Source of the DNA: Undibacterium sp. KW1 | GTDB lineage: Bacteria > Pseudomonadota > Gammaproteobacteria > Burkholderiales > Burkholderiaceae_D | Length of the DNA stretch: 64,000 nucleotides | Reading direction: 5' to 3' | NCBI RefSeq assembly: GCF_009937955.1 | Contig: NZ_AP018439.1 | Coordinates: 4,836,001 to 4,900,000, forward strand | In this document: one piece after another, positions 8,596 to 17,677 of the stretch | Numbering within the stretch: the stretch's first letter is position 1 | How the letters are laid out: each line of letters opens with the position of its first letter | Translations under genes and position numbers: made by a program | The notes under the pieces: generated by a model | The model's input: the letters and a program-made list of their open reading frames with translations, nothing else | Told to the model about the DNA's origin: nothing | Database searches by the model: none

Positions 8596-9141
8596 ATGTA
8601 TATGCGATTACTATTGCGACTGCTGTCTCAGCTCCCCCGCAGATTCTCTGCCTCTCTCCGCATTTTCACGAATGCACCTCTTGCCACTGCTGTTGGCCTT
8701 TTCCTCTGTTTCTTTGTCGGCTTTGCTGATGGTGTACTCATGCCGTTTTTTGCCCTGTGGGCAGAAAAAGATGCAGGCATTTCTGCCAGCCGCATAGGCT
8801 TGCTGCTGGCCTGCTATTCTGGCGGCGAGTTGCTGGCCACGCCTTTGGTTGGCGGCATTGCCGACCGCGTCGGGCGCCGCCCGGTCTTGCTGATCTCCAC
8901 AGCAGGCGTAGGTATTGGCTTTGCGATACTCTACTTTACCCATGGCGTATGGGCATCTGCCCTGGTGCTGATCTTGATAGGTGCGTTTGAAAGCGTTTTG
9001 CACCCCACTATCTCTGCCGTCATCGCCGATACCATACCGGCTGAGCAGCACCGTTATTACTTTTCCATCGCACGCGTCATGTCGAGCGCAGGCCGTGTGG
9101 CTGGCCCGGCAGTGGGCTCTGTGCTGGCGCTGTTCGATGAT
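8596..9141 (+). pseudogene. N-terminal half of an MFS transporter, 3'-truncated
   Basis: From the ATG at 8596 the translation matches the N-terminal six-helix half of an MFS permease: FADGVLMPFFALWAEKDAGIS, GGELLATPLVGGIADRVGRRP (the MFS loop 2-3 signature), then helices to RVMSSAGRVAGPAVGSVLALF. At about 9142 the MFS similarity stops abruptly. An unrelated tail (GPILMSQSVESSMVFQF...) runs to the stop at 9232-9234. With only half the helices this is unlikely to be a working transporter. It is not the missing half of the fragment at 509-1012, which belongs to a different MFS subgroup. Confidence 0.75.
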
Positions 9142-9367
9142 GGTCCAATTTTAATGAGTCAATCTGTTGAATCCTCCATGGTGTTTCAATTTTATCCCTT
9201 GGGTAATCTGGTCGCTGCGGAAGTGCAATTTTGAAAGAAAGTCAGACTTAACCCAATTGCATACGATGCGAATGCAGCGTAACCAGATATCTGACGGGAT
9301 ATCCTTTATTGCCCGAGCGAGCCATAATACGAATTAATTACTTTCAGGTGCGAAAAAAAATTTATCC
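9142..9367. other. Foreign insertion or IS-end remnant
   Basis: The sequence that replaces the MFS 3' half begins GGTCCAATTTTAATGAGTCA, then has a related phrase (GTTTCAATTTTATCCCTTGGG). Short repeated GGTCxATTTTxxATGA-like phrases are typical of IS21-family ends, so a decayed insertion-sequence terminus is possible. No transposase is visible, so this remains speculative. Confidence 0.3.
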
Positions 9368-9631
9368 ATGAACTATAGCTCTCTCCATTTTTTCCTGGAA
9401 AGCCCATTGCTTCCATTAATGCCTTTTGTGCTCTTTTTGGGCATTTCGACGATTTTGCCGTTTCTTGGTGGCTGGGCCAGTCTGGCGACACATTATCGGG
9501 CGACGCAGGCAGCGACAGGTGAGCGTTTTCGCTTTGTTTCAGGCTCCATGGGTTCCAGGTTTTTCACGGTCAATTATGGCAGCTGTCTGTTTGTGTCGGT
9601 CAGAGATGTAGGTAAGATTAGCGCAGCGTAA
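9368..9631 (+). pseudogene. Truncated membrane-protein fragment cut by a palindromic repeat
   Basis: The 87-residue translation has an N-terminal membrane helix (LLPLMPFVLFLGISTILPFLGGW), then WASLATHYRA, GERFRFVSGSMG and VNYGSCLFVSVRDVG. In family members I recall, this last pattern continues into a second conserved part rich in hydrophobic residues and ending near PPLLIPW. Here the reading frame runs directly into the GTAAGATTAGCG...ATCGTACGC repeat, whose TAA supplies the stop. The gene therefore appears truncated by the repeat. The family has no established function. Confidence 0.55.
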
Positions 9632-9642
9632 TCGTACGCATG
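9607..9642 (-). repeat. Dispersed palindromic repeat, inverse orientation
   Basis: GTAGGTAAGATTAGCGCAGCG followed by TAATCGTACGCATG is the reverse-complement form of the repeat at 78 and 9781. It overlaps and ends the open frame of the gene fragment starting at 9368. Confidence 0.7.
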
Positions 9643-9780
9643 CTCAGCCGCAATTTTCTGTGCTGCTTGCAAATCACGGCTGCTTTATGATTTTTAATCA
9701 AGGATACATCACTCTCGTGGGGAGATGTACAGGCGGCGATCATCGGATTTTCTTGGCGTCTGTAGCTATTTTTGGTATCT

Positions 9781-9818
9781 CATGCGTACGATTACGCTGC
9801 GCTAATCGTACCTACTCA
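9781..9818 (+). repeat. Dispersed palindromic repeat
   Basis: CATGCGTACGATTACGCTGCG and TAATCGTACCTACTC form the same palindromic unit. Between it and the copy at 9607 (inverted orientation) about 140 bp of non-coding DNA is enclosed. Confidence 0.7.
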
Positions 9819-9848
9819 GGCTCACTCCAATCTCACACCAATTTCGTC

Positions 9849-10235
9849 TTATTTCGGACAACCGTCGAGTGGCGCGCGTGCTGATGGATCGACCATTTTA
9901 ATCAAGGTGGTAACCGCCTCTTTTTCACTCAGCCCTTGTGCAGATACCAAACCTAAGGCAGCTTTGGCCGATGGTTCGATTGTGGCGGATGAAAACCGGC
10001 CGCTGCATACCAGCCAAAAAATCACTTCACGCGCTTCTCCTATGGTGCCTACGCCATTCTTTGAGATGCTAGTCCCAAGTTCATAGAGCTGGCCTTCTGT
10101 CATGCCGACGTAACCCCCGGTCAATTGCAGAGCAGATTGCATACGGCGTTGATCACCAGCTCCTTGCATTGCAACCACCACAATAATGACGGCAAGGCCG
10201 ACAACGACGATTGCTAACCACTTTAATATTTTCAC
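9849..10235 (-). CDS. Small single-pass membrane-anchored protein
   Basis: A 128-residue protein with an N-terminal hydrophobic anchor (residues about 5-24, LKWLAIVVVGLAVIIVVVAM), then a small soluble domain with Met/Gly/Leu-rich helices and two cysteines (LVCSGRF and a near C-terminal DGCPK). Orientation is probably N-in with a periplasmic domain. I do not recognise the family. It is flanked by palindromic repeats on both sides and appears isolated. Confidence 0.65.
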   Translation of the reverse strand: MKILKWLAIVVVGLAVIIVVVAMQGAGDQRRMQSALQLTGGYVGMTEGQLYELGTSISKNGVGTIGEAREVIFWLVCSGRFSSATIEPSAKAALGLVSAQGLSEKEAVTTLIKMVDPSARAPLDGCPK

Positions 10236-10314
10236 ACTAAGTCTCTTTCATAAAATAGATACGATTAAATTACAGCTAAAGCGACTCGCAATGGTCAAAT
10301 AGTCCGAAAGGGAC

Positions 10315-10356
10315 GTGGGTACGATTAGCGCAAGCGTAATCGTAATCGTACGCATG
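10315..10356 (-). repeat. Dispersed palindromic repeat, inverse orientation
   Basis: GGTACGATTAGCGCAAGCG followed by TAATCG twice and TACGCATG. The extra six-base unit distinguishes this copy from the others. Confidence 0.65.
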
Positions 10357-10491
10357 TTGCAGACTTCCACTTGCTTCTGCAAGCATGGCTTCTTTGCGAT
10401 TACTAGTCAAGAATAAACCATGTTCATCTTGAGATGGACTGAAGATAACCATGCGATGTGCTTGATATCTTTTCTTTTGGGGACGCGGTTT

Positions 10492-10527
10492 TGTACGATT
10501 ACGCTTCGCTAATCGTACCTACGCGGG
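10492..10527 (+). repeat. Dispersed palindromic repeat
   Basis: TGTACGATTACGCTTCGCTA then ATCGTACCTACGCGGG. This is the cleanest copy in the window and the best reference for the family. Confidence 0.7.
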
Positions 10528-10544
10528 GGTTGCGAATTTCCTTG

Positions 10545-11192
10545 CTATTTCTGTTCAACAAAGTCGAGTGATATTTCGCTCAGATAAGGCTGTGCCTGGA
10601 TGACTGCTGGCAGGCTGGATTTGATTTTTTGTTCGCCAAGAATTGCCTTGGGCGTATTTTTATCAGTACGTAGCTGGAAGCGGAAATTTGGGGTGCAGTC
10701 GCTGGATGGTGTTGAAAAGGTGCCTTCATTGAAGCTGGTGACGTGGCCGCCATAATCCCAGCCAAAGCCGTACAGAATCAGCGGCTTGCCGTTTTGTTTT
10801 TCTACCGCCTGGATGGAATCAAGTATCTTCAAGCCTTGATAAGTCCACTGGCTTTTCTCAGCATTGATATTGACGGAAACAAGGCGGGTCATTGCGTCAT
10901 CATCAAAGTACACTTCTACTCTATAGGGCTTCATCTGGTTTTGCGGGTAGAGCACCAGTACTTTTTGAGTTGCTCCTTCCGCGCCATCCACTTCCTGCAC
11001 TGTGGTGTTTCCTGGATAGCGTTTCTTCAGGCTTCGTGCGGTATCGCCTTTCTTTACCGGGTTTTGGCAAGAGAGCGCGAGGTCAGCGGGGGCAGCAGGT
11101 TTATCGGCTGCATAGGCACAGGGGGAGCTGGCAAGCGCGATGGCTGCACATAAGAAAACAGCTGGTTTCAACAAAGAAGTCATGGCGCTCAT
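10545..11192 (-). CDS. Exported hypothetical protein
   Basis: A 215-residue protein with a signal peptide (hydrophobic core AVFLCAAIALASSPCAYA, cleavage near residue 28). The mature part starts with a short Pro/Ala linker, then LSCQNPVKKGDTARSLKKRYPGNTTVQEVDG and a beta-rich domain (RVEVYFDDDAMTRLVSVNINAE). A pair of Cys residues (LSCQNP and SSDCTPNF) could form a disulfide. It is probably periplasmic. The pattern of a small secreted protein tracking a substrate or protein partner is common, but I recognise no specific family. A second in-frame ATG lies at 11183. Confidence 0.75.
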   Translation of the reverse strand: MSAMTSLLKPAVFLCAAIALASSPCAYAADKPAAPADLALSCQNPVKKGDTARSLKKRYPGNTTVQEVDGAEGATQKVLVLYPQNQMKPYRVEVYFDDDAMTRLVSVNINAEKSQWTYQGLKILDSIQAVEKQNGKPLILYGFGWDYGGHVTSFNEGTFSTPSSDCTPNFRFQLRTDKNTPKAILGEQKIKSSLPAVIQAQPYLSEISLDFVEQK

Positions 11193-11782
11193 TTCTCGAA
11201 ATCTGGTATGCGAAAAGTAAATGGATGATGTGCCTGTTTCGGGTAGATGTGAACCAGACTAAAGTTCAGGTCGCTGGCTTTAAATTACGGCCGAGCACAG
11301 GAGAGAACTCTCTGTGCTGAGACATGCTTAGGCAGTCAGCTTTACAGTCGTTGATTTTCTCTCGCTCCATTGTCGCGCATGGTCTTGCGCTGGCGGGCTG
11401 AATGGCGTTTCAGATCTGCTGCCACCGGCAGTGATGCCTCGCGAATTGCTCTGACTGGAAAGGCGGGTGACTTCCATGTGATCACAAAACTCAACATAAG
11501 CTAGTCAGATTTCCTGAAAAAGTGATGAAAAAAACAGTCGCACATGTTGTATTTTGAATAATTTAAGTGGCGCTTATGCCAACAATAGATGCTTTATGAT
11601 AATCTGCATTTCGTCGGCAATTTTTAGACACCTTTATAGCGTTCGTCGCGTTTATCGCTTGCCTCCTGTTCTTGATCAACGCCCTTAATTTAAACAATTT
11701 CGTTAAACAATTTCGTTAAACAATCTTCGTCACCGCTGCATTTGTATCGGCTTGCACGAATACCTTCCTGAGATTGCATCAC
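11193..11782. other. Long non-coding region carrying the left copy of a duplicated segment
   Basis: No gene until the short remnant at 11783. From about 11430 onward the sequence is recognisably similar to 17800-18128. Shared landmarks are GTGACTTCCATGTGATCA against GCGACTTTCATGTGATCC, the TGTTGTATTTT phrases, TTTATGATAATC, and GTAGCGTTCGTCG-like phrases. It is therefore a diverged duplicate of the promoter region of the gene at 18129. Confidence 0.7.
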
Positions 11783-11923
11783 ATGAAAATTCAGCGTCTG
11801 ATCGGTAATGGGTCGTCCCTGCTGGCGATTTTATTCTTTGCGCCACAAGTCGCGCACGCCTATCTTGAGGTTCTCTGTGCCTCCGCGAAAGACTGCAAGA
11901 TCGTTGCCCCATGCACGGTTTGA
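11430..11923 (+). repeat. Left copy of duplicated upstream and 5'-gene segment
   Basis: About 480 bp that correspond, with scattered substitutions and small indels, to about 17800-18250. The two copies are in the same orientation and enclose the 12094-17677 two-gene block. Similarity ends within the coding start of the gene at 18129. Confidence 0.7.
11783..11923 (+). pseudogene. 5' remnant of the secreted protein gene at 18129
   Basis: A 46-residue open frame starting MKIQRLIGNGSSLLAILFF, with the same signal peptide (ending QVAHA) as the intact protein at 18129 (MKIQRLIGSGSSLLAALFF). It goes on with YLEVLCASAKDCKIVA against YFEDLCVSAKDRKIVA, then diverges to a stop. It is a truncated duplicate and most likely non-functional, though a tiny secreted peptide cannot be excluded. 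Confidence 0.75.
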
Positions 11924-12093
11924 TGGGGGCTAGCAGCCTGGCGACTGTCCTCTACTTTAACCGGCTTTTTTTAGTGGAATATTCATGTCCGGACAAAACC
12001 TCCTTGGGCACTAAGAAAACATTAAAGTTGCGCTTGTAATAGCAGCTGTATACATCAATTACGACCGTCAAGCAGAGAAGAAGGAGTACTGTG

Positions 12094-15000
12094 ATGCCAA
12101 GTTCAAATTTAGGTGGGAATGTGTTGTCGGGGCAGTTCTCGGCTTCGGCGGGGGATATGGCTAGTGTGGCCGGAAGTGGCCGGCTTGATGCGGGTCTATC
12201 AGCTGAGTTCAACCGTGGAGTAGAGTTGAGTGCGCAAATCAATGCGCAAGTCGGCTTGAGTGCTGAGTTTAGTCATTTTATCAGTGCTGGAGTCACGGGC
12301 GAGACACATGCTTCTGCGAGCATTCAGGCTCAAATCCAGGCACCCATGAATCTTTTTGATGAAGCTGGTTTGTTCGTGCGTTTAAAGGCGGCAGCCGAGG
12401 TGGGTGCAGGAGTTCAGTTAGCGATTGGCTTGAGCGCCAGAGAATTTCTCGAGCAGGCCGCAAATATCCCCGGCATGGGTTCGCTGCCGCTGAGGCTGGT
12501 CAAGGTGCTGTTGGATGAAGTGGTTGTAGAAGGTGGTGTTCATGCCCAGGTAGCGGTTTCTGCAATGGCTTATGCCAATACGGTGGTGGGATTTCAGCTG
12601 GTCGAAACCAATAAAGGTGGCGTCGTTCAGAAGCCAGGATTCTACGTCGGTGCCGAGGCGGGAGCTGGCCTTGAAGCGGGTGCAGGATTTCGCGTCTTTG
12701 CTCAAGCCAGCTTGTCAGACCCAAGGCGTATGGTTAGACGATCAATTGACTTGCTGGCAGATGAGGCATTGAGTCAGTTAGCTGACATGGTGCGAGCGCA
12801 ATCACCTGCCGTCTCGGTGTCGATTGATGCTGCACGCAGCCCACTGAAAATGGCCTTACGGCTCTGCTATGAGCTGGGGGATTTGAGCGCGCAGCGGATA
12901 AAAACCGGTCAGACAGGCTTTACCACCAATGACTCTGGCCAAATGGCCTTGCGGACTCTGCAGGTCATCATTGATGAGGCGCAGCGATATATTTGCAGTC
13001 AAGTATGTGAGGCCGCAGTCACGCTCCTCAGTCAACAAATAAGCGCGATCGGTGTGCCGGCAACAACATGGCAATCTGCGCGATCGCAGCGTGAAGCTTT
13101 CGCCGCGCAATTGCGGGCAATACCGGACGAGCCTTTTGAGGCGACTACAGTCAATCGCACCTATTGGTCAGACCTGGTTAACAAAGGTGCCAGTTTGCTT
13201 GCTGCGCTGCTGAGCACTCAGCAGCGCCAATCAATCGCCGAACCGATCGCCATGCTGTGGGCGGGATCGCAATTACTTTTCGCGGTGATGGAACGCATAG
13301 CGCCCGCCAGTGCGAGCGCCACGTTTCTCGGGCACAATATCAGCAGACCTACGCCCTCATTCTCAGGGGCGAATTTGCAGCAACCGCCGTCGCTTATTGG
13401 TCAGCATATTCTGACGGCACTGAACATGTCCACGACTCACACCCTAGTCCACGCGGACTTAATCGCCTATCTGACTAGGGCGTCTGGGCTAACAAATCTG
13501 CGCCAGCGTCAGGCAGGCCTGGATCAGTTCCTGTCAATTTTCGAGTCTGTTATGCCATCAAACCTGCTCGTCAATTCGGCTGCCGAATTGTTTTTGAAGG
13601 GCGAGGCTGCGTTTGTCCCTAACGGCGGCACGTTTAATCCAGAGCGTGCCTTGCTTCCCTTGACCAATGCCTTGCGGGCATTTGTGGATGATCAAATTAA
13701 TGCTGTTATCACGCCTGCAGTGCGCAACTTGGGCCGTAACAATGATGATGTCGTGGTTTACTGGCGCGAAGTTTGCGTTCCATCACTTAACGCTGCGACG
13801 CAGATGGTGTTTGCTCAGGTGGAGAGCTGGAGTCGTCAGCAGTTTTCAGAGAAGGCGTTTCAAGAGGCGCTGTCTTCTGTTCTGCTGACATTTCTCGGTC
13901 GCAATTTAGTTGTCTTTGCCGATGTGATTACCCATTCCGCCCGCTCACAGATGCGAAGAATGTTAAACCAGGCGGCGGACAATGTAGGTGCACCGAACGG
14001 GCTGGCTAATACCTTGCGTCCAGTAACCGGTGGCTCAGCTGACGAGCTTGCGGACCTGCTCGAAGAAGTGCTGCGAATCGGCGGTGAAGTCTTTGGCCCA
14101 CTGCCGCCAGAGCAGCGCCAGCGCATGCGCAGTCTCATGTTTCGGGCGATACAACCCATCTCGCTTGAAAATCCTGGCACATTGATACAAAACTTAAGCA
14201 ATCCCGCCATGGTGCCTGATCCGCAGCTCTTGGCAGAGTTGGGTTTGGCAATGGGGAGCTTGATGGTTGAGCAATTTCTGGATTTCGTCGGACGTGTACT
14301 CGCACGTGTAGCTCAAATGATACTCGACGCTCTCAGCGACGCTGTTGAGGCACTCACCGAAGCCGTGCAGCAATGGTTAACTGATATTGGTAATGCCTTG
14401 GAAGATGCGCGCGAGCGTGTCCAGGCCATCGCGCGCGAGCTGCGCGAGGCATTGGATGCGATGCAAGACCATGTGCAAGATGAAGCAGAAGCGTTCACCG
14501 CGCTTATCACACAATTTAGTCGTCGCAAAACGCGCATGGCTCTTTTGGATGGCATCAGCAATCACGTCTACGACCAGGTCGCCAGCGCGCTACATTCGAT
14601 TCCCGGATACGATTGGTTGCCCTCTGTGGCGCGTAAAAGCGTCCGGCAAACTCTGCGCGGCGTTATTGAAAATCTCATCGAGTCCGAAGTCATGGATGAT
14701 TTGCTGGAGGCCTTGCGCACCGACCAGGCAGAAGCCAATCGCCTGTTGCGCGATGTGCGAGCACTGCGAGGCCGTAGTGGGTACACCAGAAAACTTTTGG
14801 ACCTCATGCTCGATTGGGCCATTGGACGGCTGCAAGAGCGGTTGCGCGATGGTTTTGTCATCAACATAAAATTCACGGTCTTCGATAATGATTTTAACCT
14901 CGGCGAGATAGCGCTTGGGGCGAGTGATTTACTCCTGGGTGTGTTGCGCGCCTTGCTTGAGGGTGTTGCGGATATAGTAGATGCCGTTGGAGAACTGTCT

Positions 15001-16266
15001 GATAAGGCGCTCGCGGCTCTTGCTGCCGAGAATTTGTTGGAGAGCAAGCAAGCCGAAGCCCGTGTTGTCGAGGAAACGGAGGCACGATTAACAGCGCTGC
15101 ATGCAGAGTCCCGCCCTCAATCGCGTCGCATCGAGATCATGGAGCCTGCCAATGGCGCATTCTGCGGCGACACGCCTGATTTTGAAATTCACCTTTACGG
15201 AGTCCCACTCTCCTTCATCAAGGAAGATGAAGGAGGCCGCGAACGGGTGGCACTTTTCTTGAACGGGCAAGAACTAGAGCTGAACCAATTCAGTATTCGG
15301 GAATTTGCCGCCACATCGACTGAATCGGTTCGATCAACTCCCCCCATCGATATCAATGCAATAGGGCGCTCGGTAAAATCGAAAGTGCCTTTCACATTGG
15401 CGCAAAATTTTTCGGCAACCGTGCTGAATCAGTCCTTACTGAAAGCACAGCGTGAAAAAACTGCATCTAAAACAATCAACCGCACAATCACCGGCGGGAT
15501 GCTCAAAGGGCCTGCACTAGCGAATGTCGATCTGGCCAGTGGCGGATTAGGGCGCCTGCGCCGTGTCGATCTTGGTGCCATTCGTAACAAGAATGATGCC
15601 GAAGCGGGTATAGTGCTGACGCGCAGAGTCAAGTCAACAGAGCTGCAGCAGGGGATTAATACCTTGGTCGTGGTCGTGGCCGATGGACACGGAGCGGCGT
15701 TGCGCTCAACCGCTACTTTCTTGAGTCCGCCACAAACCAAGGCACCGGTGACGTCATCCAATCCCAGAGATCCTGGTCGCCCCTCCAAGCTGCCTGCTTC
15801 CACCATGGAAGACTTGCGCGCCTGGCTGCCCAATGCCGAACATATCAAGCGCGCTGTTTCAAAAGGCCGTGACATTAACGCTGCAAAACCACGCGTCGTG
15901 CCACGCATTCCCACAGTATCCACCGCACCTATGGGGTGGTCGGCAGCGCCACCATTCGCACTATTTCCACTTAAGCAGGGGGCGCTTGTGCGTGGCCGAA
16001 TAATATCGGCAGATACAAAAGTATTGACACTTGCATTAGGACCAGGCGTCATTGGCAAATTGCCGATCAAGAATGCATCTCCCGATCAAACCGCCGTCCC
16101 GACCAAAACCGGGCAGATACTTTATGTTGAGGTTGTGAAGATATCGAACGCAAAGTCAATTAGCCTGAAGCTTGCTGCTGACAAGCCCCCCTCAATGGTG
16201 GTGGCGAGACCACTATCACCCTTGAAGTGGATGGCACCTGTACCAAGGCGAGGCCAAAGGCTGTGA
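12094..16266 (+). CDS. Giant protein with coiled region, Ig-like and S1-like C-terminus
   Basis: I prefer the ATG at 12094 (AAGGAG seven bases upstream) over the GTG at 12091, giving 1390 residues. There is no signal peptide or membrane helix. Residues about 1-230 are Gly/Ala/Ser-rich, with repeated GLSAEF and GAGLEAGAGF-type phrases. Residues about 230-1010 are mainly helical, with a coiled-coil-like stretch near 745-805 (ALEDARERVQAIARELREAL). Residues about 1012-1212 look like a beta-sandwich (RRIEIMEPANGAF ... GINTLVVVVADGHGA). Residues about 1290-1365 resemble an S1/OB fold (GALVRGRII ... GPGVIGKLPI ... GQILYVEVVKI ... SISLKLA). I know no family with this architecture. It is followed 67 bp later by an HExxH protein, suggesting a functional pair. 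Confidence 0.85.
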   Translation: MPSSNLGGNVLSGQFSASAGDMASVAGSGRLDAGLSAEFNRGVELSAQINAQVGLSAEFSHFISAGVTGETHASASIQAQIQAPMNLFDEAGLFVRLKAAAEVGAGVQLAIGLSAREFLEQAANIPGMGSLPLRLVKVLLDEVVVEGGVHAQVAVSAMAYANTVVGFQLVETNKGGVVQKPGFYVGAEAGAGLEAGAGFRVFAQASLSDPRRMVRRSIDLLADEALSQLADMVRAQSPAVSVSIDAARSPLKMALRLCYELGDLSAQRIKTGQTGFTTNDSGQMALRTLQVIIDEAQRYICSQVCEAAVTLLSQQISAIGVPATTWQSARSQREAFAAQLRAIPDEPFEATTVNRTYWSDLVNKGASLLAALLSTQQRQSIAEPIAMLWAGSQLLFAVMERIAPASASATFLGHNISRPTPSFSGANLQQPPSLIGQHILTALNMSTTHTLVHADLIAYLTRASGLTNLRQRQAGLDQFLSIFESVMPSNLLVNSAAELFLKGEAAFVPNGGTFNPERALLPLTNALRAFVDDQINAVITPAVRNLGRNNDDVVVYWREVCVPSLNAATQMVFAQVESWSRQQFSEKAFQEALSSVLLTFLGRNLVVFADVITHSARSQMRRMLNQAADNVGAPNGLANTLRPVTGGSADELADLLEEVLRIGGEVFGPLPPEQRQRMRSLMFRAIQPISLENPGTLIQNLSNPAMVPDPQLLAELGLAMGSLMVEQFLDFVGRVLARVAQMILDALSDAVEALTEAVQQWLTDIGNALEDARERVQAIARELREALDAMQDHVQDEAEAFTALITQFSRRKTRMALLDGISNHVYDQVASALHSIPGYDWLPSVARKSVRQTLRGVIENLIESEVMDDLLEALRTDQAEANRLLRDVRALRGRSGYTRKLLDLMLDWAIGRLQERLRDGFVINIKFTVFDNDFNLGEIALGASDLLLGVLRALLEGVADIVDAVGELSDKALAALAAENLLESKQAEARVVEETEARLTALHAESRPQSRRIEIMEPANGAFCGDTPDFEIHLYGVPLSFIKEDEGGRERVALFLNGQELELNQFSIREFAATSTESVRSTPPIDINAIGRSVKSKVPFTLAQNFSATVLNQSLLKAQREKTASKTINRTITGGMLKGPALANVDLASGGLGRLRRVDLGAIRNKNDAEAGIVLTRRVKSTELQQGINTLVVVVADGHGAALRSTATFLSPPQTKAPVTSSNPRDPGRPSKLPASTMEDLRAWLPNAEHIKRAVSKGRDINAAKPRVVPRIPTVSTAPMGWSAAPPFALFPLKQGALVRGRIISADTKVLTLALGPGVIGKLPIKNASPDQTAVPTKTGQILYVEVVKISNAKSISLKLAADKPPSMVVARPLSPLKWMAPVPRRGQRL

Positions 16267-16333
16267 GACAGTGCGATAACAAGCTGCAAATTAATTGAGC
16301 GCAAGTAATACCACTCTCGGAGAGGAGATATTC

Positions 16334-17677
16334 ATGAGTAACTTAACTGAAACTTTTCAAAAGGCCGCCGATTTCTTTTGCGGACCAGCACCGGGTAGCA
16401 CCTACGTGCCTTTTGCATTTGAAGTTGCAGATCGTAGTTCACTCCCGATTCGTTATTCAAGTTATGGGGTTCCTGGTTTGACGGGCGATGCTTCGGATTT
16501 TGTGCCAACTGATGCGGTTTCATCATTTTTGCAAACATCTGCAGATGTTAGTTGGCAGAATGATCCTATCGGCGGCGGCTTTGGCGAAACCAGATTGTCG
16601 CTATTGTGTGGTTATGGAACTGGTGTGCGTGTAGTTCCAGATGAAGAAATAGATGCTTTAATCGATGTGGGAACTATTGATGTTCTCCTAAAAGCCCCTC
16701 CTCACTATCTCTTTCGTACCGCGCTAAAAGACAGATATGTTTTTCGAGTGTGTTCTGCCGCTTTTCAGGACGGAATATTGTTTTTGGCTTCAGATGAGCC
16801 TGATTTACGTGAACTCGGAAATCCTGATCTTGTTGGGCTATATCCGCTCAATATGCAACAAATTCAAATTGCCACGAAACGAGATCCAGCCGACATTCTG
16901 CACACAATTAAACACGAATTACTTCATTATGTATTCGACAAAAGTTTTAATATATTAGGTAATGTTAGGCATGAAAACCCATCGTTGGATCCCCCATCTA
17001 TAGCTGTAGATCACTTCGTTATCGAGGTGGTAATGGAGAAACTTCAGGCGCAGACTCTTTGTAAACAAGGTTTAATAACGCATCTCAGTAAGCCTATGTG
17101 GTCGGCGAATACTTATAGATTTACAGCAAAGTTTGATGTTCCTTTTTTAATGGAAATTGAGGAGAAAGATGCAGTACTGGTGAAGTTTGTACATGCGACA
17201 ACGTTCAGCGTCATATCATTTGGCGGCATAGATTTTCCTCTGTTAATAGAAAGGCATCGCTTGGCATGGGATGAAAATGATCATATTGGCATCATGTCCG
17301 TACTCGATGACCCTGACTTCGCCAGTGCAGCTGTCGCCGCTCAGTTAATTCCTCTTTTGCCCCAACCAGGATTTCCTGAATTGGAATCCATCCCCCTGCT
17401 GTTCACGCCAGAGATGTACCAAGACATGGCATTTCTCCATGCCCAGCGTTACGCCATGTATGTGCACGGTATTTATGAGCTGAGTCTTATTTCGAAGAGG
17501 GAACGGAAAACGATGAACATCTTGTTTGCAAATGCTGACATAAGCGAGGGCGCTATGCTACGTAACTTTGGATGGGCCGCTCGTATGGATGCTTTTTTCA
17601 CTGAATTTTTTGAAGCTTTGATTACTGATCCCATGGAAGGCGTGCTCGCAATTGAGCGGCGACTGCGCAAGCCATAG
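16334..17677 (+). CDS. Putative zinc metallopeptidase (HExxH)
   Basis: The ATG at 16334 has GGAG upstream with good spacing, and an upstream in-frame TTG lacks one. The protein has 447 residues and no signal peptide. At residues 194-198 it has HELLH within DILHTIKHELLHYVFD, matching the zincin HExxH motif where two His bind zinc and Glu is the general base. Downstream acidic and His candidates for a third ligand include HENP (about 217) and VDHFVIE (about 229-236). Overall fold and substrate are unknown. Base composition is A+T-richer than the preceding giant gene. The tight spacing suggests one transcript with that gene, and the pair lies between the duplicated segments. Confidence 0.75.
   Translation: MSNLTETFQKAADFFCGPAPGSTYVPFAFEVADRSSLPIRYSSYGVPGLTGDASDFVPTDAVSSFLQTSADVSWQNDPIGGGFGETRLSLLCGYGTGVRVVPDEEIDALIDVGTIDVLLKAPPHYLFRTALKDRYVFRVCSAAFQDGILFLASDEPDLRELGNPDLVGLYPLNMQQIQIATKRDPADILHTIKHELLHYVFDKSFNILGNVRHENPSLDPPSIAVDHFVIEVVMEKLQAQTLCKQGLITHLSKPMWSANTYRFTAKFDVPFLMEIEEKDAVLVKFVHATTFSVISFGGIDFPLLIERHRLAWDENDHIGIMSVLDDPDFASAAVAAQLIPLLPQPGFPELESIPLLFTPEMYQDMAFLHAQRYAMYVHGIYELSLISKRERKTMNILFANADISEGAMLRNFGWAARMDAFFTEFFEALITDPMEGVLAIERRLRKP

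Larger units (their letters stand above)
10236..10544. other. Intergenic DNA holding two palindromic repeat copies
   Basis: No gene is visible. Repeat copies occupy about 10315-10356 (inverse orientation, with a duplicated TAATCG unit) and 10492-10527 (direct orientation, GTACGATTACGCTTCGC then TAATCGTACCTACGCGGG). Confidence 0.65.

Noticed and set aside
11601..12090. CRISPR or tandem repeats in the duplicated upstream region
   Set aside because: The repeated TTTCGTTAAACAA unit is only a short local duplication without regular spacers.
16295..16333. TTG start for the HExxH protein
   Set aside because: The ATG at 16334 has a good GGAG site, and the upstream codons look like the non-coding gap.
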